64,000 nucleotides of DNA. Source: Bacillus massiliigorillae (GTDB lineage Bacteria > Bacillota > Bacilli > Bacillales > DSM-1321). The DNA is taken from contig NZ_HG428741.1 of the NCBI RefSeq assembly GCF_000380245.2, positions 1,171,050 through 1,235,049 on the forward strand, written 5' to 3'. Of this stretch, positions 58,863 through 64,000 are shown one piece after another. A program made the translations under genes and the position numbers. Positions within the stretch are counted from its first letter, which is position 1. The number at the start of each line of letters is the position of its first letter. Below the pieces are notes generated by a model. It was not told the DNA's origin. It ran no database searches and saw nothing but the letters and a program-made list of their open reading frames with translations.

Positions 58863-61800
58863 ATGACTTTTCATCAATATCCAAAAGCACAGGGGCTGTA
58901 TGCACCAGAGTTTGAAAAAGATGCGTGTGGAATTGGAATGTATGTAAATTATAAGGGGCACCGATCACATGAGATTGTGAAAAACGGCTTAGAAATGTTA
59001 TGTCGGCTGGAACATCGTGCTGGGCGTGGTGCAGACGGGAAAACAGGTGATGGAGCAGGAATTATGGTGCAAATCCCTGACTTGTTTTTTCAGTTGAATT
59101 GCACTGAATTACAATTGCCAGAAGAGGGAGAGTACGGCGTTGGACAATTATTTTTTACAGAAAGGGAAGAAGAACGTCTTGCTATTGAAGAAAAAATGAA
59201 CGAGCTAATTGAAACGGAAGGACAATCGTTAATTGGTTGGCGCTGGGTACCGACGAATATAGAGGGGCTTAGTGAGATTTCAAAATCTACAGCGCCATTT
59301 GTACGTCAGGTGTTTATTCGCAAAAATGCTGATGACCGACTAGCGTTCGAACGTAAATTATATGTTATTCGCAAACAGGTTGAACATTGGGCGGATGAAC
59401 AAGGCTTTGAATTTTATTGTCCGAGTTTTTCGAGTCAGACAATGGTATTCAAAGGTTTGTTAGCACCCGAAGAAGTTAGTCATTTCTATCAGGATCTTCA
59501 GAATAAGAGCTTTGTATCGGCGTTTGCCCTCGTACACTCTCGTTATTCAACAAATACGTTTCCATCATGGAAAAGAGCTCACCCGAATCGATACATTATC
59601 CATAATGGGGAAATCAATACATTGCGAGGTAATATTAACTGGATGCGTGCTCGAGAGCAACAGTTTGTATCAGAGACATTCGGGAATGATTTACAGAAAA
59701 TTATGCCTATTATTGATGAGACAGGATCAGATTCATCAATGCTTGATAACGCCTTTGAATTTTTTGTTTTAGCGGGACGTACACCGGCACATGCAGCAAT
59801 GATGCTCATTCCAGAACCATGGACGGAAAATCCTCGTATCGACAAGGATCGCAAAGCATTTTATCAATATCATGCAAGTCTAATGGAGCCTTGGGATGGT
59901 CCAACAGCCATTTGTTTCACAGATGGAAAGCAAATTGGAGCGATTCTTGATCGGAACGGCTTACGACCTGGTCGCCTTTATGTGACAAAGGATAATCATG
60001 TTATTTTTTCTTCAGAAACAGGTGTTATTGATGTGAGAGATGATGAAGTAGTTTTAAAAGATTACCTCAGTCCAGGCAATATGTTATTAATCGACCTTGA
60101 ACAAGGAAAAATCATTTCTGATGATGAAGTAAAGTCAGAAATGGTGATTAAAGAGCCATATCAACAATGGATTGAAGAGCAAATGGTTAAGCTCGAAGTT
60201 GAAAAAGAAGAAACTATTCTACTCAATGATTTAACATTACGTCAAATAATTCACGGTTATACATTTGAAGATGTTCAGAAATATATCGTTCCTATAGCAA
60301 AGGAAGGAAAAGATCCACTAAGTTCGATGGGGAATGATACACCACTTGCAGTACTATCAGATCGCCCACAATCATTATTCAACTATTTTAAGCAGTTATT
60401 TGCACAGGTGACAAATCCACCGATTGATGCTATTCGGGAGCATGTTGTCACTTCAACGATGACATTGCTAGGTAAGGAAGGAAACCTACTTCATCCGAAT
60501 GTGGAAAATGCACGTCGAATCCTGTTGGATACCCCAATTTTGACGAACAGTGAGTATAGTCAGTTACTAAAGAACCAAGAAAAAGACTTTCAATTCGCTG
60601 TTATCTCTCTTCAATATAAAGACAGTATTGAAAAAGAGTTGGGACGTATCAGACAACAGGCAGTGAAAGCAATCGAAGAAGGAAAAACGATAATTATGCT
60701 TTGTGACAATGTTGATAATCCTAGTATTCCTACATTACCAGTGCTTCTTGCAGCAAGCAGCCTTCATCAGTATTTAATTAGAGAAGGGAAGCGAACTAAA
60801 GTAAGCTTGATTGTTAACAGTGCGGAAGCTCGTGAAGTACACCATTTCGCTGCTTTGATTAGCTTTGGTGTAGATGCAATCAATCCCTATTTAGCATATG
60901 CGACAATTCAGGAAGCAATTGAAAAGGATCATTTGAAGATAGATTGCCAAATTGCAATGAAAAAATTTCGCAAAGGGATAGCTGATGGCGTTGTAAAAGT
61001 TATGTCAAAAATGGGGATTTCTACAGTCCAGTCCTATAGAGGCGCACAAGTTTTTGAAGCGGTGGGAATTGGTAAAGAGGTGATTGAAGAGCACTTTACC
61101 GGAACAACTTCTCAAATTGACGGTATCGATTTAAATACTATAGGCGAAGAGGCAAGACGACGTCATGAATATGCTTTATCTTCGATGGAACTTGAGCTTG
61201 AATCCGGATCGGACTTTCAATGGAGAGCTAGTGGTGAACATCATGCATTTAATCCGAAAACAATTCATACATTGCAATGGGCGACTCGGAAGAATGATAT
61301 TGGATTATACCGCATGTATGCCGAGCTGGCAAATGAAGAACGTATCGGATTCTTACGTAACTTATTTGATTTCAAAAATGCTGAATGTAAAATTCCGTTA
61401 GAGGAAGTTGAATCGGTTGATTCCATCGTAAAACGCTTTAAATCAGGGGCGATGTCGTATGGTTCTTTGTCAAAACAGGCACATGAGACGTTAGCTATCG
61501 CAATGAATCGTCTTGGTGCTCGTTCAAACTGTGGTGAAGGTGGAGAAGATTCTGCTCGTTATATGCCTGATGAAAATGGAGATAATCGTCGCAGTGCAAT
61601 TAAGCAGATTGCTTCAGGACGATTTGGTGTTAAATCACATTACTTAGTAAATGCAGATGAGCTACAGATTAAAATGGCACAAGGAGCAAAACCAGGTGAA
61701 GGAGGACAGTTACCAGGTAACAAAGTATATCCTTGGATTGCAGAAGTCCGTGGTTCAACTCCAGGAGTTGGGTTAATATCTCCGCCTCCGCACCATGATA

Positions 61801-63377
61801 TCTATTCCATCGAGGATATGGCTGAATTGATTCATGATTTGAAGAATGCCAATCGCTATGCACGTATCTCTGTCAAACTAGTATCTAAATCAGGAGTAGG
61901 AACAATTGCAGCTGGAGTGGCAAAAGGAGCAGCTGATGTGATTGTGATTTCTGGATATGATGGTGGTACAGGTGCATCGCCAAAGACATCCATTAAGCAT
62001 ACTGGCCTTCCCTGGGAACTCGGGCTTGCAGAAGCCCACCAAACGCTAATGTTAAATGGCCTTCGTGATCGCGTCGTTTTAGAAACAGATGGGAAATTGA
62101 TGACTGGTAAAGACGTGGTAATGGCAGCACTTCTTGGCGCGGAGGAATTTGGTTTCGCAACAGCACCACTCATTGTTTTAGGATGTGTCATGATGCGAGC
62201 GTGTCATTTGGATACTTGTCCTGTTGGAGTGGCAACACAAAATCCAGAACTCCAGGCCAAATTCATGGGCAACCCGGACCATGTAGTGAATTATATGCTT
62301 TTTGTAGCGGAAGAAATGCGTGAATACATGTCCGTGCTTGGTTTCCACACAGTAGAAGAAATGGTCGGCCGTACAGATGTGTTGGAAATTTCGGAACGGA
62401 CGAAACAGCATTGGAAAGCTAGTCAACTTGAATTAACGACTCTTCTTCACCAATTGCAAGGTACTCGTACAAAACGACGTGAGCAAGACCATAGTATTGA
62501 ACAAAGCTTTGATATGATGCATTTATTACCACTTCTTGAAGAAGCAATTGCTGAAAAACGAAAAGTAAAGTTGGAATTCCCTATTAAAAATACAAATCGT
62601 GTAATGGGAACTATTATTGGGAGTGAAATTTCACGTCGATATGGTGAACAAGGATTGCCAGAAAATACAATAAGATTGAAATTTAAAGGTTCAGCTGGCC
62701 AAAGCTTTGGTGCTTTTATCCCACGTGGTATGACGATGTCAGTAGTAGGCGACGTAAATGATTATTTTGGTAAAGGTTTATCTGGTGGAAATGTGGTGGC
62801 TATTTCGCCAATCAAAGGCGAATACGAGAAAAATGTCATTGCTGGCAATGTTTGTCTATACGGTGCAACTGATGGACATGCTTTTATCAACGGTCGTGCC
62901 GGACATCGATTTGCTGTGAGAAATTCAGGTGCCAATATTGTTGTAGAAGGTATTGGTAATCATGGTTGTGAGTATATGACGGGTGGACGGATTATTGTAT
63001 TGGGTGATGTTGGACAAAACTTTGGAGCTGGTATGTCAGGTGGTATTGCCTATGTATTGCCAACAAACGAAGCGTTATTTAAAGCTCAATGTAATATGGA
63101 GATGATTGAATTTGCAAAGTTGGAAGATCAAGATGAAATCGAAGTTGTTCGTACATTGATTTTTCAACATTATGAACAGACAAAGAGTACACAAGCTCTT
63201 GAACTATTGGCGAAGTGGGAGCTGACTGTGTCGAAATTTATCAAAGTTGTACCAACAAATTACCAAAAAATGATGGATACAATCCATTTCTACAAGCTAC
63301 AAGGTTTAACAGAAGAAAAAGCGGAAATGAAAGCATTCGTGGAAACAACGATTGGAAAAGAGCTTGCAACATCTTAA
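58863..63377 (+). CDS. gltA: glutamate synthase (NADPH) large subunit
   Basis: A 1504-residue enzyme that makes glutamate from 2-oxoglutarate and the ammonia of glutamine. The N-terminal class II amidotransferase starts after a short propeptide at the Cys of KDACGIGMY. The central domain, the FMN-binding domain (GANPGEGGQLPG-like AKPGEGGQLPGNKV, SGYDGGTGASP), the Fe-S cysteines in RACHLDTCPVGVATQ, and the C-terminal GXGXG beta-helix (GDVGQNFGAGMSGG) follow in order. The ATG at 58863 is chosen over 58839 because GGGGGG lies just before it. It is divergent from gltC and followed by gltB after 19 bases. Confidence 0.95.
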   Translation: MTFHQYPKAQGLYAPEFEKDACGIGMYVNYKGHRSHEIVKNGLEMLCRLEHRAGRGADGKTGDGAGIMVQIPDLFFQLNCTELQLPEEGEYGVGQLFFTEREEERLAIEEKMNELIETEGQSLIGWRWVPTNIEGLSEISKSTAPFVRQVFIRKNADDRLAFERKLYVIRKQVEHWADEQGFEFYCPSFSSQTMVFKGLLAPEEVSHFYQDLQNKSFVSAFALVHSRYSTNTFPSWKRAHPNRYIIHNGEINTLRGNINWMRAREQQFVSETFGNDLQKIMPIIDETGSDSSMLDNAFEFFVLAGRTPAHAAMMLIPEPWTENPRIDKDRKAFYQYHASLMEPWDGPTAICFTDGKQIGAILDRNGLRPGRLYVTKDNHVIFSSETGVIDVRDDEVVLKDYLSPGNMLLIDLEQGKIISDDEVKSEMVIKEPYQQWIEEQMVKLEVEKEETILLNDLTLRQIIHGYTFEDVQKYIVPIAKEGKDPLSSMGNDTPLAVLSDRPQSLFNYFKQLFAQVTNPPIDAIREHVVTSTMTLLGKEGNLLHPNVENARRILLDTPILTNSEYSQLLKNQEKDFQFAVISLQYKDSIEKELGRIRQQAVKAIEEGKTIIMLCDNVDNPSIPTLPVLLAASSLHQYLIREGKRTKVSLIVNSAEAREVHHFAALISFGVDAINPYLAYATIQEAIEKDHLKIDCQIAMKKFRKGIADGVVKVMSKMGISTVQSYRGAQVFEAVGIGKEVIEEHFTGTTSQIDGIDLNTIGEEARRRHEYALSSMELELESGSDFQWRASGEHHAFNPKTIHTLQWATRKNDIGLYRMYAELANEERIGFLRNLFDFKNAECKIPLEEVESVDSIVKRFKSGAMSYGSLSKQAHETLAIAMNRLGARSNCGEGGEDSARYMPDENGDNRRSAIKQIASGRFGVKSHYLVNADELQIKMAQGAKPGEGGQLPGNKVYPWIAEVRGSTPGVGLISPPPHHDIYSIEDMAELIHDLKNANRYARISVKLVSKSGVGTIAAGVAKGAADVIVISGYDGGTGASPKTSIKHTGLPWELGLAEAHQTLMLNGLRDRVVLETDGKLMTGKDVVMAALLGAEEFGFATAPLIVLGCVMMRACHLDTCPVGVATQNPELQAKFMGNPDHVVNYMLFVAEEMREYMSVLGFHTVEEMVGRTDVLEISERTKQHWKASQLELTTLLHQLQGTRTKRREQDHSIEQSFDMMHLLPLLEEAIAEKRKVKLEFPIKNTNRVMGTIIGSEISRRYGEQGLPENTIRLKFKGSAGQSFGAFIPRGMTMSVVGDVNDYFGKGLSGGNVVAISPIKGEYEKNVIAGNVCLYGATDGHAFINGRAGHRFAVRNSGANIVVEGIGNHGCEYMTGGRIIVLGDVGQNFGAGMSGGIAYVLPTNEALFKAQCNMEMIEFAKLEDQDEIEVVRTLIFQHYEQTKSTQALELLAKWELTVSKFIKVVPTNYQKMMDTIHFYKLQGLTEEKAEMKAFVETTIGKELATS

Positions 63378-63396
63378 TAAAGAGGAGGGATTTAAG

Positions 63397-64000
63397 ATGG
63401 GGAAACCAACTGGATTTATGGAATATAAACGAGAAAAGATAAAGGAAAAGTCAACATTAGAGAGAATCTCCAACTGGAAAGAGTACAGCTCTCGGCTTTC
63501 TGATACATCACTGAAAACCCAGGGGGCACGCTGCATGAATTGTGGTACGCCGTTTTGTCATATGGGAGTTGAAATACAAGGAAAGGTTGCAGGTTGCCCT
63601 ATCAATAATATTATCCCAGAATGGAATGATTTAGTATACAAGGGGCAATGGAAAGAAGCTTTGGAACGATTGCATATGACTAATAATTTCCCTGAGTTTA
63701 CTGGGCGTGTTTGTCCAGCACCTTGTGAGGGATCCTGTACATTGGCAATTACAGATCCTGCGGTCGCTATTAAGTCAATCGAACGTACTATTATTGATAA
63801 AGGATTTGAAAATGGTTGGGTGTTACCACGGATTCCTAATAATCGTACCGGAAAAACAGTGGCTATCATCGGCTCAGGTCCAGCGGGTTTGGCTGCGGCA
63901 GATCAATTAAATCAATTGGGGCATAAAGTGACGGTCTATGAACGTGCTGATCGTCCTGGTGGTCTATTGATGTATGGTATTCCGAATATGAAGCTTGAAA
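63397..64000 (+). CDS. gltB: glutamate synthase small subunit, partial (runs off the window)
   Basis: The first 201 residues of the NADPH-oxidising subunit. The N-terminal Fe-S cysteines are present (CMNCGTPFC, GCPINN, GRVCPAPCEGSC), then the FAD-binding motif AIIGSGPAGLAAADQL-like (VAIIGSGPAGLA) and YERADRPGGLLMYGIPNMK. It begins at an ATG with AGGAGGGA nine bases upstream and continues beyond 64000. It forms the holoenzyme with the large subunit encoded just before it. Confidence 0.95.
   Translation, partial: MGKPTGFMEYKREKIKEKSTLERISNWKEYSSRLSDTSLKTQGARCMNCGTPFCHMGVEIQGKVAGCPINNIIPEWNDLVYKGQWKEALERLHMTNNFPEFTGRVCPAPCEGSCTLAITDPAVAIKSIERTIIDKGFENGWVLPRIPNNRTGKTVAIIGSGPAGLAAADQLNQLGHKVTVYERADRPGGLLMYGIPNMKLE

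Overview
The window is low-GC, AT-rich DNA from a spore-former-type Firmicute. The closest look is to Bacillaceae/Planococcaceae (Bacillus, Lysinibacillus, Viridibacillus and relatives). The reasons are strong AGGAGG ribosome sites, frequent TTG/GTG starts, Fur boxes of the Bacillus type, a catabolite-responsive element, S-layer (SLH) anchoring, and Bacillus-style gltC-gltA-gltB, treP-treA-treR, mqo and rocB genes. The species cannot be fixed from the sequence alone. No rRNA, tRNA, CRISPR array or intact insertion sequence was seen.

Layout. 1-1.2 kb: two tiny unknown ORFs and a methyltransferase pseudogene. 1.6-4.9 kb: an operon under a near-perfect Fur box. It encodes a 210-residue protein carrying all the cysteine motifs of the [FeFe]-hydrogenase H-cluster domain, followed by an SsuABC/NMT1-type ABC importer. 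5.0-10.6 kb: a second Fur box and a 1837-residue secreted, SLH-anchored subtilase. 10.9-12.1 kb: sstT. 12.4-13.6 kb: a MerR/zinc-ribbon/methyltransferase-like regulator split by a -1 frame change at an A AAA AAG heptamer.

13.8-37.8 kb is a catabolic island built from repeated parts: four YtcJ-type metallo-amidohydrolases, each beside a transporter (MATE, APC, SSS, MATE). With them are a DAO-type flavoprotein, two aldehyde dehydrogenases (one is MmsA), an omega-aminotransferase, a cupin, a PucR regulator, an M20 hydrolase and a broken C45 acyltransferase. The simplest reading is removal of an acyl or formyl group from an amide, then oxidation or transamination of the freed amine to an acid, with a beta-alanine/semialdehyde branch ending in acetyl-CoA or propionyl-CoA. 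Two operons 21 kb apart share an unusual promoter with a 19-bp spacer, as expected for MerR control.

38.2-50.3 kb: a sigma-54 activator (cysteine-containing sensor domain) diverges from a sigma-54 promoter (-24/-12). That promoter drives an SDR and a GcvPA/GcvPB-like PLP pair without GcvT or GcvH. A second SDR, RocB, an amino-acid permease and a polar amino-acid ABC importer follow on the same strand. 50.4-54.5 kb: the trehalose operon with CRE and TreR palindromes. 54.7-64 kb: core genes, namely a BASS transporter, mqo (behind three tandem 52-bp promoter-like repeats), gltC, gltA and the start of gltB.
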